The notes below the pieces were generated by a model. That model was given only the letters and a program-made list of their open reading frames with translations, made no database searches and was not told where the DNA came from. 64,000 bases of DNA from Glossina fuscipes (taxonomy: Eukaryota > Arthropoda > Insecta > Diptera > Glossinidae), in contig NW_023998452.1 of the NCBI RefSeq assembly GCF_014805625.2, forward strand, positions 2,243,044 to 2,307,043, given 5' to 3'. Each line of letters begins with the position of its first letter. Position 1 is the first letter of the stretch. A program made the translations under genes and the position numbers. Of this stretch, positions 12,201 to 25,300 are shown piece after piece.

Positions 12201-15200
12201 TTAACGAAGATTTCAATATATGCAACATGGCCATGTGTTCACATGACAATTGAACGGAACAGCTGCATTTCCTTTTTACAAAACAACGCTAAATACATTT
12301 TTAAGCGAACTATAATTGGGAAAAATTTAGCATTGAAAGGAATGTAAATATCAGTGGACGATCTTTAACAAGCTTAGATAAACAGATTATGGTGGTATTA
12401 GCCGCAATTTCATAGTTTAATACCTGTGTAGCATATTTTCAACCTTCTCTTATATCATTCCTTTTTTGTTTTTCGTAGAACTTATCTATCATTTAAACAA
12501 AAAGTAAGATTTACACAGATACATTACAAATATATTTATGACTTGAATGTTTATCCTAAAAAAGACGACTTGAAAAATCCCATATTTCTTGGAAAATGAA
12601 AATTTCAATTCGCATTTATTGCCATATGGTATTACTCAGCTATTTCATTTTCTTATTCTTTAAGTTATATTATTAGCCCTTACAAAGGTAATTGGGAAGG
12701 TATCAGCGTATCAGTTAAAATTTGAACATAAAGCTAAGATGTAGGGCAAGCAGCTTCCGACTAAAGTAAATAAATTATTGTCTATTGGGTTTATATTAGC
12801 ATGAAATGCATTTGCGTGTCATAATAAAAGCTGTTCGCTCATAAGTGGCGATGTAAGGCAAATCTGAGGAATGTAGAAAATTTTAATAATGAAAAAATGA
12901 AAACGTGTATATATAATAACAACTTTTACTATTTACGACGATATCCGCTACAAAAATATTCTATTTAAAATATATATGTCTTCTAATGCGCCAGCCTTAG
13001 TTGAGACTATCAAAATTACTAGCTTTTCCAATTATTAGCCAAGTGTTTCGGTGAAATAGTGTTTACTTTGAAACGGTTAAAGGGTTATTTGATATATACG
13101 CATGTTTATTACGTATGAAATGTATACAAATTCTTAGCAATCACAAAATGTAAAAAGTAAACATTGTTGTTCTCATATTGGCACAATGTCTTAAAACGTA
13201 AATTATAATTTTTCTCTTTTGGCGAAAAAGTGAAACGAATAGAAAGCAACATTTTTTTTTTTTTTTGCAAATCAAACGAAATGTTGAAGAGAATTTTATA
13301 TATTATTAAGTTTTCTTCGTTTAGTAAAAAGTGTCCCCTTTTTCAATTCAAATGAGGCTAAGTGGAAGTCAAGTCAAAGTGGAATGAAATTATGAACAAT
13401 CTTTGCTTACTCGTAGAGAGTAAGAGAAAAAAGCAATATTAACAAACATGCCAAAGATATCTCTTTGAATATATTTGTCGATACGATAACTTTCGATGTT
13501 TAGCGTTTATATGCATGTATGTGCATATATACCATCGGTGCGTTCGTAAGCATTCTGGTTATATATAGGTGGTCTTGTCTCTTCGTACAATTGCTGTTAA
13601 ATCGGGTGTGCAGTTTATATGCTCTTGTTGGGGCTACTGACGATTATACGCAGCTATCTACACGCTCATACAATTGCTACTAACTAACTAACGAACGAAC
13701 GACAACTTACAAGACAAACGAGTAGAGAGCATAGAATGAACAGCCGCCACTAAATCGTGTTGATTGTATTGCGGCATCGTTTCAGTCAGTAAGTAGTAAG
13801 CACTCAACTAAAGAGCAGGTAGAATCTGTGTTAAATATTTCAAGTTTCAAAGCCACGAGGTCGTTTGTTGCGTTTCAAAATAAATGAACGAAAGTCTTTG
13901 GCATTTTAAATGTTTTACGTAAATCGGAAAGAGATACAAAAATAAAACGATATATTTTTTTACGTTTGGAGATGTGTATGCAAAGCAGACTTTTTTTTTA
14001 GAACATTTATAATCAAAATAAATAACCGCAGACCTCTATACAGTGATAGCAAGATCGGAATGCATTTTTTGCTTTTTTTTTTTTTTTTTTGCGTGCATAC
14101 ATAAGACACATTAACGAGATATTTTGCGATGTTAGAGAAAAAGGTGTGGTGACAAAAATGTAGAAGAACAGTTTGTTTCATACGTAATATACATATAAGT
14201 ACTAACACATGGTCAATGCAAAATAACGCTCAAATGTGATCATCGAGATCATAATAAAAAAAATGTAAAGAAAAAAAAAAATATGAAAAGGAAACGTATG
14301 AAATGAAGTGCCTCGAAGTGATATTTAAATGAATTCCTAACAGAGAAAAAGAGTTAATAATTGAACATATACGCTTTGCTTTTATTGTATACAATAATCC
14401 GATTAGTCGGTGTTTAATCTACTTTGTCTCTTTTTCTCGTTAAATTATTTGTATATTTGCATATATATTATTTTTAATCTCAACTCTTATAGAGTTACGT
14501 GATAGACTCGTTTGCAGAGTGCACGATCATTTTGCTTATTAAAAAACAAAAAAATATAAATAAATAAATAATAATTTTTTCTTCAAAGCTGTAAACGTTT
14601 AGTGAAGCAGAATAGAAACGGTTGTACAAAAGGCAAAAACAAAAACAACACTGAAATTGAGAGAGTTATATGCGAGTAAAAGAGAATCTCAAACTGTTCA
14701 GAAATGAGCATAGCGTAGTAGTTGATCTGCCTCTTGCGTTTTAATTTATTTTGTTTCTATTATCACTTAACACTTAACATTCTCTAACATACATCGACAT
14801 CAGTTTTATATAGAAATACCTACTCTTTTTTTTTTTTTTTTTTCCAATATTTTCCGCGCATACAGTTTTAATATCTGTTACCCAAAAAGGCTAATATATT
14901 AATTTTTTTGATTCGGTTTGTAACATGTGAGAAATCTTTGGACATAAGACATTCATCGTCAATCATGCTATATTTATGTCCGTACCTCTGGCCATCTTTT
15001 CATTGTTGGAATTTTAAAAATTAGAAAAATTGATAACAAAAGTTGGCGCCTTCAGTATTGATAAATCAAACCAAATGATTTTATTTGGAGATAGCTGGAC
15101 ATAAACACCAGCAGCAGCTTTAGAAAACTGGATAATTTGAAAATGATAAAATGTTTTTAATCGCAATGTTTATGTATTTACCTAAGCAGCGGATAATCCC

Positions 15201-17469
15201 AAGTTCCGTTTTGTAAAAGTATTACGTTCCTTTTTCCCCTTAAGTTAAATGTAATACTTTTTCTCGCATTTGCGAGACATTCACATGTCTATCATAAGTA
15301 CCCACCAGTTCACCCATGAGTAAATTAATTAAATCTTTCTCTTCCGAATATACCAACTATAATTTTCTATGATTATTAATGTGCGTGACCTTAAATGGCA
15401 TATACATAACTAAACTAAAAACGGAATATACAAAATTTTTTTGATTCTTGTGCTTTTCTTTCATTTTTTTTTGTTTTTTAAACAAAGTGAATATATAAGA
15501 TAACAGTAATATTGAGTTTTCTCTGGACGCGTAAGAAAAAGGCCTAAAGAGAAAATTGTAATTAAAACAAAGGAATATCTTCTGTGAAAAAAATATTATG
15601 CGATCAAGTCATTACCAATTGTTTTCCATGCCAATAGAAAACAAATTCGCCGAAAAATATTGTGAACTGTTTCTTTAATAATTTAAATAATTTCGTTCTA
15701 CAGAAATAAAACCCAGAATTTGAACTATAACGACGAAAAAAGAGAGACTAAAGTTTACATTATATTAAAAATAAAAAATAAAAAAAATAAATAAAAATCT
15801 TAGCAATAAATAATATTTAAACTTTTAAGTGAACTGCAAAAGTGAACCTGTTAACAATTGCCATAAATAATTATCATCCAGCGACTATAATTCTTTACAA
15901 TCATCCCTGCTGACTTAAGCAAAAAGCGCACGCATAACTGTTCCAAGTGGTAAGCTTTTATTTAAACAGTTATTTCTATCTAAGTAAACTTATCGTGCAA
16001 CGACCCGTCACCCGAGTGATTAACTGTGCTAATGAAAAACGATCTCTAAAACTTTTCTAAAGACTTTTAAGAGCTGTTGCTTTTTTCATTTCGATTATTA
16101 CATCCGGAAATCTTTACCGGGGTTTGACGTAAATTCTTGACCATCGGCTAATGGCTGCATGTTCGTTTTTCGAAAATCAATTTAGAGTATTAGCAAATGG
16201 TTTCCATCCGTTAATAACAATCGGGCGAATTAAAAAATAACGGAATGCAAATTTCAAAATATTCCTCACCAACCACCTACAAAGTATGGTGTCGATTTTA
16301 AATCTGATAGGCCCATTTGAAAAATTCGATGGCGAAACAATCAGGATAAGTCAACTGCTTTTCGTTCCAAATGGGAATCCAAAACTTGGATTGAGTCGAA
16401 ATTAACTTTTTTAACTGCTTTATGTCAGGTTTTGCGGATTTAAAGCCTTAGCCAAATCAAATTTTGGTTATTATTGCATATTAACCGTTTAATTATGTAT
16501 GACAAATATATACACCATAATCCGTCCATCCGTCCTTGTCGGATTTCCTTATAAAATTTTATCATTATGAGTGCATATTTACTATAATAATGTATTTTGG
16601 AAAATATTTTTGTCATTTCACGTAACTTGCTATTACAAGCAAAGAGAATGGCTTGACAAATATACGAGTATATGCTTAAAGAGGAGGCTGACATAGTCAA
16701 TCAGTTAATATATTAATAGGTAATGCAACGTTGTTACATAAAAATATTAAATTCTCTAAATTACTATCAAATGTTCATGTCGGAGACCAATTGAGAGCAA
16801 TTTTTGTATAAATCTTCGCCTAATCGTAGAATAGAAAGTTATTAGTAAGAAAATCATGAGACCTTTGGTCCTTTTCAAAGTAGTTTGAATGTACTTAGAG
16901 ACGTAAAGTTTGCAGATGTCCGCAATGACAAAACTTCAAAGAAGCTATTACAGTGGTGCATATGCACAGTTGTGTGATATTGCAGTTTACGAGAAAGAAG
17001 AAATACGTAGATCGTTCAGTTTTATAGATGGGAAAAAACCTTAAAATGAAAAAAAGAATTAGGAGACTGCACAAGAATGTTTCCTAATAATTATACATGT
17101 TTCAGCTCAATGGTCGAATTTTCATTTCCTTTCATTTTTAATTAATTTTTGACTCTGTCTCCACGAGCATATGCAAAATTCTTAAAAAGTTAACCTCAGC
17201 GGTTCGAATATTCTTTTTTGTAAATCTGCTTGGGTTTTGTCTGATCATTTATATTCCATCAAAAGAGGAAAAAGTTAAATAATATTAACTGTTCATTGAC
17301 CAATTGTGTCATATAAACAGTCCTTCATTTGCATTGTCGCGCTGTACGTTGCATTAAAATTTGCACAGAGAAGCAACATTGGGGTCATAACAACTGTGTT
17401 CTTCAATGTGCATGCTTTGTTTAAAACCCGTGCACTTCTAGAATCTTCTGGACAAAACATCCTCATTCG

Positions 17470-17530
17470 CCGGAGATACCAGATTAGATAAGAACCGCGG
17501 CTTCAAATCGCAAGTGCGGTTCAATACGCA
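17470..17530 (+). repeat. SINE-like fragment with B-box
   Basis: GCTTCAAATCGCAAGTGCGG at about 17506 matches the - strand of 30640-30670 (GGTTCAAATCGCAAGTGCGG) almost base for base. Probably the B-box end of the same tRNA-derived family. Confidence 0.4.
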
Positions 17531-19351
17531 ACACATTTCAACAAGTTTTAATACGTTACTCTAAAAAGTCTCTAATATGTCTTTGGGCAGTTGTAATAAA
17601 CGATTGTATCACGTTTGTGACGGTTGATGGCGAACAAATTCTGGGGATTCGGTTTCATCCATTTTTTTATCTAAGAATAATTGCTTATGGAAAAAAGTGC
17701 GCCTAAATGTACAGTGAGAGGACAGGGGCGGTACAGTTTTTTTAATTATCCCTATCTCTATTTGAGAAAGAGCTTTTATTGGAAACGTAATCAGATTAGA
17801 ACAGATCAGAATACCGCAACCAGTTAAGAACCCTGCGCTTAAATACTGTGTTACTATGTCGCACTTATTTTTGAAAGTGCAGCTCGCGTTAATCTAGTTT
17901 AACGCCTACTTTTCTTTGCAGTTATTAGCGGTGCCCGGAGTGGAGATTTGCAATCGTGCTCTTTGCATTCCCAGACATTTGTTGTTGCCTCATTAAAGTG
18001 TAAACGTTCGAACAATGCACTAGTCTTCTAGTAATCAGACAAACAGAATTTTCAATGGTATTAGCAGTGATAGTAAGAAATAATTTTTTCATTTTTGTTT
18101 TGTGTCTTCTTCTTCTTCTTCTCATGTGTTTTTATTTTGTTTCTTTTGTAAACATTGTTTATTTTAGTTTTCATTAATGTTTTGATTTTGCGGTCATATG
18201 TTTGTCGTCATTATCTTTCGTTCTTTTTGTGTCGTATATATTTATTGATGTGTACGCTGCTATCATCAGTAGCATACGATTACGTGTGTGCGTGCCTTTA
18301 TGTGTTGGCTGTATGTGTGTGTTTGTATTTGCAGATAGGAAGCGTAGATGCCAATGAATGACCTTTCGTTGCGATTTTTCCAAGTGTCATCCAGAAATAT
18401 TTACGACTTTAGATTTTATTGGAAAGTTATGTAAATTATTTTTTGCTTTTTTTTTTTTTTAATCCAAATGATTTAGAATTCATATGTAGTTCGGGGGATT
18501 TTTAGAAATGGCGCGAACGCGCTTCTGAAACGACGTTGCGAACATTAACAACCGCTGCTAGATATTATTTAATTGTTTTTGACGCAGTTATAATGAAGAA
18601 AACAATATTATATTTTTACATGAAACAACAACACAACACAACGTTCAGATTTCTGATGATGATAGACTGCTGGACGCGGAGATAACGCGGAGTTACATTT
18701 GATACATTTAGATTTCATTTAGATTTCATTTCTGACGATATGTTGTAACGTGGAAAATAGATTCTTACACAAATTTTTTGTTTTTGTATTGAAATTTTTC
18801 TGAAATATTAACAATGACTTTACATTCAATTTTTTATGTAAAGTTATGCAGAAAATTGCAAGGTTCACACCTAATCGATCTATCCGAGTCATCATCAACC
18901 GTCACGCGTAAAGCGAATCAAAATGATCTCTCCTTACAAATATTTCAATGAAATTTAATAGTAATCTGATATGAGTCTGATATGAGACACCATTGGAAGA
19001 AGTTTTGGGTTGTTTTTTTTTTTTTCTGTAAGGTTCAGTTTCTGAATTGTTGTAGGCAATCGGATTTGCGAAACAAATGAAATTTTGCAGCATTTTAAGC
19101 CGATCGAAAGCGGATATATTCGACGATATTCCTCTTCTTGGGCACGAGACATAAAAATGAGTATTAAAAACGTGTAAGGCGGTGGTTTTTTAAATTGTAT
19201 TCGAGCTTTTTGTTTATAGATTGTGATGAAACGTGAATTCCGATTATACAATAATTGTCAGACGAGAACGAAGAAATATTCAGCGCTCTTGTCGGTATTA
19301 ATTTTAATTCGTTCTCTTCCCACTTTTTATTTATACAAATTCCGTCGTCCG

Positions 19352-19407
<56 letters not shown>
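19352..19407. repeat. CT microsatellite (56 bp)
   Basis: (CT)n with three TTT interruptions; it is the source of spurious Ser/Leu- and Arg/Glu-repeat open frames on both strands. Confidence 0.95.
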
Positions 19408-19408
<1 letters not shown>

Positions 19409-20013
19409 GTATAATACATTTAATTAAAATTAAAATAATTTTAAGATTAATTTTTTTACACATATTATCATTAGTGTAGCCAGTGGGCAAAAGCAAGTGA
19501 TATACTAATTTTGTCACTTTGTTCGTGCATTTAAACTTATTATGTGCATTCTTGGTTAACGTACAATTCTGAGTTGATGGAACGGCGTCGGTCTATCCTT
19601 GCGTCTATCTTTTCGGGATACATGACTTGGAATACAGATATATACAGGCTAAGAGTCTCCAAGTCAATTTCAAATAAAATTTTTTTAGAGCGCATTGGAA
19701 TACTATGCAATATTTTGACCACAACTCACGCACCTTTAATCAATTGAAAGAACACCACCAATAGTCAAAGAAATTTAAGACCCGGGAGGGGGGTATCCAT
19801 GAGTCGCTCCGAAATGCATACATAGCTTTCTTACTTGTTTTCATTATATTACGTTCCAACATTTATACTCTTGTACGTGTGCATGTAAATGCCCAGCTTT
19901 AAAGTCAGCCATAAATTATCAGCATGGAAAATTTTTTACACAATTATAATATATATTTAAATAAATTTACATGTGTTGAACACTTCTCCGATTATATTAA
20001 TTTTCTATTTCAA

Positions 20014-20036
20014 TTATATATATATATATATATATA
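20014..20036. repeat. TA microsatellite
   Basis: Perfect (TA)n run. Confidence 0.9.
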
Positions 20037-21996
20037 AAATAAAAAAAAAAATGTCGAAATGACCTTTTGTGTATGTATGGCAGTGACAAAAATTAAAAAT
20101 AAAACGAGAGCGTTGAGAGAATGCATTTCAGTCCAAAAGAACTCAAGGCATTCATTGTTTCTGATTCATGCACGACCTCCTCTTAGCAACGAACCACTTT
20201 GGATTTACTTTTTTTGATGTCGAGATAATTTACTTGTAGTTAGCCTTAATTAATCCCCTCTTCTTAACTGTACAAATTACGATCCTAACAACAATATAGT
20301 TCCTGCCTCCGCAGGCTACGTATATACAAGCATTAGAATTATCCCGACAAGTGATTAATTAAACGTCCTGTATACACGCATAGAAACGAAGAGGATGATT
20401 TTGATTTCCTTCTTTCGTGGCCTTGTTACAGTCGCAAAACTGGAGATGGAAAGCCGAGATTTGTTGATTAAGAATCCGATGCTAAAAAACTGGTTGCAGT
20501 TTGTTCTTCGAAATCATCTGCATCATCTGTTTGATCCGAAAATGGTTCCGATCGGTTCGCTAATACACGTACAATTAATGATAAAATTTTAAACTTACTT
20601 CATTTTCAATTTATTTCTGATTTATTTGCAGTTGGGTGGAAATACTGCTAGTAAAAGGAAAATAAATTCGAAAAAATTCAAATGTTGTCGCAAATTATAA
20701 TTATAAGCGGCTTATTAATAAGCCGGCGGGGTCTATTTCTGACTATATATGAAGGAGATCCCGACGAACATCGGAATCACAGGTTTTCATCGAAAGTTAT
20801 AAACAAGGATATGGAAAGGGTATCAGCCTTTTTCCGACGTTCTTTCAGTTTCAGCCGCATTGCGGACGTGTATATAAACAGATCACGCCCAGTTTTCAAT
20901 CTTACATTCTTAAGTGATCAAGAAATGTTTATGCCAAACTTGAGATGTCTATCTTCTTCTTTACGACTGTGGCAAATCGACAAAAATAAGGCGATCAATA
21001 TTATGTCTTTTGATAGAAATATATATAAATTATCGTCATCTTGAAAACGAGACTACATTCTAAATAAATGACGCAACTGTTTTTTGAAATTTAAAAATTA
21101 AATTAAATTAGGATCAAAATGATGTACTCGGTAGTTCTTGTGTTAACACATAGGGTAGGACAAATGTGTCTTTTTCAGACGTATTAGACTTTAAATAACA
21201 GAAAAAATAATTCCATAAAAGTAAAACTAGATTAATATAAGGCCGAAGCTAGTCCGAACGATTGTGTGATCATTCTTGCATAGCTTGCATTCATAATGGA
21301 AAACTAAAAGCCAAAAGAAACGATATGTTAGCTAACATTAGAAACCGCAAATTTGACTTTTGAATTAACAAACGGAAAAGGAATTTTATTCAAGTCGTAG
21401 TTTGTATATCAAAAGTGGTCAGTCGTGAACGCAAGACATACAAGTAAGAAAATTATATTCGCTTTAACATAAATCTTAGATAGATAATGGTTGGCAAGTC
21501 AGGATAATCGTTCTTTATTGAAGTATACTTCAAATCTACATTTTTCTTTCATAATTGTCCAGCCAGTCTGTCCGCTATCTGTCTAGGCAAGATAAAGTTG
21601 AGAAAGGCTTAGGGATGTATTTATTACATTTGCTATAGCTATGCCTGATTATTCTAATAACAAAACGGAAAACTTCTCATTTTCTTATTTTTTACTTTTT
21701 TTCGCCATTACGGTCATGTATATGAGTAGACTAAGCTCGATTTTAAAAACAATCTTTCCTAAAAATACTTTTGTTTTAAGAAGTCCCTGAGATAAGAAGT
21801 TTCGTAAAAATTCTCTCGTTTTCCAAATAGCATAATTAATTAACATCAAGAGGTTTACGGTCAACTTTGTGCACAGGTCCGTTATCTTTACGATATTTTC
21901 CCAATTCATTGAATGAATAATTGAACACTTTCAAACTTTCTAACGCCTTACACCATATACTTTGCGCAAAAGAATATAATGAAAATATGCTTACAG

Positions 21997-22099
21997 ATAC
22001 GAATTTGGTGGTGTGTGTGTTCGGTGTCGCAATTCGTTTGGAATTGATATCATAAAATCAGTAAAACTGCAATTATTAAACGACCCGTACGCTGTTATT
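21997..22099 (+). other. foxo: foxo 5' UTR tail upstream of the ATG
   Basis: A usable acceptor (TTACAG, ending 21996) lies 103 nt upstream of the ATG, so the first coding exon probably starts at 21997, spliced from a distant noncoding exon. The polypyrimidine tract is weak, so the boundary is uncertain. The frame of the ATG stays open through this whole segment; the nearest in-frame stop is TGA at 21980-21982, just upstream of the acceptor. An N-terminal extension from an upstream exon is therefore not excluded. Drosophila foxo 5' UTR has been reported to support cap-independent translation; nothing here shows that directly. Confidence 0.5.
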
Positions 22100-22313
22100 A
22101 TGGAAGGCTTTGCCCATGATTGGCCAACGCCGCCGCGTTCGGATAATAACGCCTTACATATGGATTTAGTTGCCGAATTGCACGACGGCAGTTTTGAGCC
22201 TCAAACGAGGGCTAGATCGAATACGTGGCCATGCCCACGTCCTGAAAATTTTATGGATCCCCCTGACGAATTGGACAGCACAAAAGCTAGTAACCAACAG
22301 TTAACTGGCAGCG
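22100..22313 (+). CDS. foxo: foxo coding exon 1 (residues 1-71)
   Basis: This exon holds the initiator ATG and the first AKT/14-3-3 site, R37-A-R-S-N-T42-W. The following block (WPCPRPENF, then [13 protein letters not shown]) is nearly identical to Drosophila FOXO. It ends in GCG before a strong GTAAGT donor, leaving one base of codon 72. Confidence 0.95.
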
Positions 22314-25300
22314 GTAAGTCTTTATAAGCACATAAGTTGACCACAGAAGGTTGTAATCTAGCGCTTTTTACAATTATTTATCCACAGATCCACAGCAAAC
22401 TACACAAAATGTAAATGCCGCTAAAAAGAACTCATCACGTCGGAACGCTTGGGGTAATTTATCCTATGCTGATCTCATAACACATGCCATTGGTTCTGCA
22501 ACGGATAAGCGTTTAACGTTGAGTCAAATATACGAATGGATGGTACAGAATGTACCATATTTTAAGGACAAAGGTGATTCAAATAGCAGTGCGGGCTGGA
22601 AGGTAAGCTTGGAATTTGATAAAAAAAATTTAGCAATTAGCAAGCATTCAATATCGTTTCAATATTGTCCCGATAATAAAATACACTTGTGGCCTCTATT
22701 AAGATTGTGAGACTGAAACTCGCCAGAACAAATTAATTTCAATTTGCAAAAGTGTGGCATTATTTGCATAAACTAAAGTAATGTGTTTGGTAAATAATGT
22801 GTAACAAGTGTTCGAATGCCATACAAGCGTGAATCATGCATACACGCATGACTGTAGGTCAAGATAATTATATAAATAATCCATGAAATGTGCCAAGCGA
22901 ATGTTTGGCCACAATCATTTTGTTTGCAGCGGCATTCAAGATTGAAACTGTTTTTTGCAAGGAAATGCTTGTGAGTGTGAATGCGAGGAAAATTCCTTTA
23001 ACAAAAAAGTGGACGGAGATGTAGGCGTTTTGCTTGCATGCAAATTTCAGGTCTTTTCCTTTCACACACGGCAATTTTATTCAATGGTTTGGCATAATGG
23101 GTAGGCGTGGTTTTTAACCAATACTTTCGCACACAAAGAAAAATTCACAAAATTCATCTCTTTCGTTAAGCAAGATCGTAAAACCGTGTACAATAAAGAA
23201 GCCATTGGACTGGCTAGACGGCAAGTAGATTATAATAAGGCGTTGGAGGATGTGAAGATTGACAACAATTATGAAATTATGTAACACATTCTGCGTTTAT
23301 CGTTCCATGAAGGCTTTTATTCGCTGACGAGTGCTTTTAAAGGAGAAAAAGGGAAAAACTAGATCTCAGTGAAGACAGTTCCAAGCGAACACTTGGATAG
23401 ATAGGTGGCGAAAGGACAAGTAAACTAAACAGTCTGATGGATAAGTGGGTAGGTTGGTCAGTATCTTCAAAAAAGAAAGAAACAGGACCCCAGTAAATAG
23501 TGAATCGAGTTCCTTGCGTAGGAATCGTATTTCGGGGAAAACACTACGTACGGACGGGAGGAGGCTACATTTTATTAAGTTAAGCGCCACCTCTGTATTC
23601 CGTAACTGACCTTTAATTTTTAGCGTTTAAGTTAATTATTCTTTTGTCTTGTTTTTCGTTCTATTTTTTGCTTCATTTTGCTATATTTTTGCTTTTCCAG
23701 TGCTTTTCTACCCAATTACGTTTATTAGGCATTTCATTGTGAAGGTATATGAAATTTAACATTCGGTTTGCAACCCATTGAGTGCGCGTGTGTTGATTCA
23801 CATAAATGTTCCTCAATTTCCATTAAATTGATGATAAACTGCTAAGAATCTGTTCAAGATTATCTCGATTGCGTGTAATTTCCACAGAAGCGTTCTTCTT
23901 AAAGTCTTAATATATTCAACTCATTAATCAATGATCACTTTTATCTCTAATTATGGTGCAAGCTTAGTTAAAAAAAAAATCCGCCTGGAAACGTATTACA
24001 AGCTCACGTTAGCTTGAATGTAATGCTGTTGCGTAGTAATAATTCGGTCTGAGTCGAAAGTTGTTCTCATATTCTAAATTTGTGGTTTTTCATTTCTGTG
24101 TAGACAAAATCAAGTTCATGGCCATTATCTACCTTAACGTAAGCAATCAAGCACACATCTCCCCATCCCTTGCCGCCTCATTTTCGCTTTAGCACATTTT
24201 TATTTCTGCTTATTTGACATACTCGTCGTTTGCTCATTTGCTCATTCTTTTTCCCTTATTATGAGTCTTTCCGTTTTTTTTTTTTTTTTTTTTTGTATTC
24301 TGATTCTTATTCTTATTGTTGTTATTATTTTGGTTTTTTTTTTTATTTTTTTTTTATTGTTTGTTCGTATTGACTGCTGCAGTTGCTGTTGACGTTTTTA
24401 TTTTGTTTGTTATTGTTGATGTTTATCGCTTGATTGTGCGACTGTTTGATGTTTTCAGTTTATTATAATAAGTATAACAATCTGTGCATTTATAACGATT
24501 GGATAAAATATCATTGATATACGGTTTGCAACATTTAGAAGACATGTCATATAAAATGCTCTTAGAAGACTTCTATGGGTTCTGAAGTGATAAGAATCTT
24601 TGTGGTCGGTGATGGATACATTCATTCGTTGTCATCAGATCCATATTTACCAAATTCTCGAGATCATACTAGAATCTTTTCACAATCCTCCTGCCGCCTA
24701 TGTGTAATGTGATATGATGATTACTTGAAAAAAGATTCGACCAAACCCGAAGATAATCTCTCTCTTATCTTTTGCTACAAATTGCACTCTATTAAAAACG
24801 TATAAGACGTCTCTCCTCATTTAGACATGTGGGTTATATGTATTGGATATAAAAGCGCCAACTTTTCCTCTATCAATTTATTACGTATACGTAAATGTTT
24901 CTGTAAATAGCGTAAATAATGAAAAACTGCGCTTTTTGATTTCGCTTATTTAAATGAAGTCGTACTTTTTCTTTTAAAGAATGAATATTTTCAAGGAATT
25001 TGAAAAACTCATTTTCGTTCAAGAGAAAATTCAGTTTCAAAGTCTACTATGAGACGAACACCTACAAATTCCTTTATTCGTTATAAGTTTTAATGTGTTT
25101 GTTAAACGTTAGTAGGAAATATTTTTTCAATATACGTAATTCGTTGCGGGAGAATAAAAACTGATCTCATATTAATTAGCAACCGAAGGCCGCCTTCGGC
25201 CCCACCAATTATTGTATACATGGTACAGATGGAAAATTGATTTAGAATTTGGTATAAATATGTGGTCGAGTCGTCGGTATGCTCAGTGCAAAAATGAACC

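Larger units (their letters stand above)
9216..21996. other. Long upstream noncoding stretch, probably foxo 5' region
   Basis: 12.8 kb without a recognisable coding exon. It contains many homopolymer runs, a CT microsatellite (19352-19407), a TA microsatellite (20014-20036), a TCAGTC initiator-like site at 13782-13787, a short SINE-like trace (17470-17530) and a local CpG-containing patch (about 18511-18700). The longest open frame, 120 codons at 20682-21044, resembles no family I know. Alternative foxo promoters and 5' UTR exons are likely in here but cannot be assigned. Confidence 0.5.

Noticed and set aside
19164..19517. 117-codon - strand frame with an Arg-Glu repeat, and matching Ser-Leu frames on the + strand
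   Set aside because: Created by the CT microsatellite at 19352-19407.
20682..21044. 120-codon frame just upstream of foxo, after a good acceptor-like TTTATTTGCAG
   Set aside because: The peptide matches no family I recognise, and fly FOXO has no coding exon before the MEGFAHDWP start. Could be UTR exon sequence, but nothing supports protein coding.
22013..22099. GTG at 22013 as the foxo start
   Set aside because: No initiation at GTG is expected in a nuclear fly gene; the ATG at 22100 matches the conserved N-terminus.
25253..25288. TATAAA plus TCAGTG pair as an internal promoter for a truncated FOXO
   Set aside because: The spacing is plausible, but no exon with an in-frame ATG joining exon 3 can be seen, and such pairs are frequent by chance.
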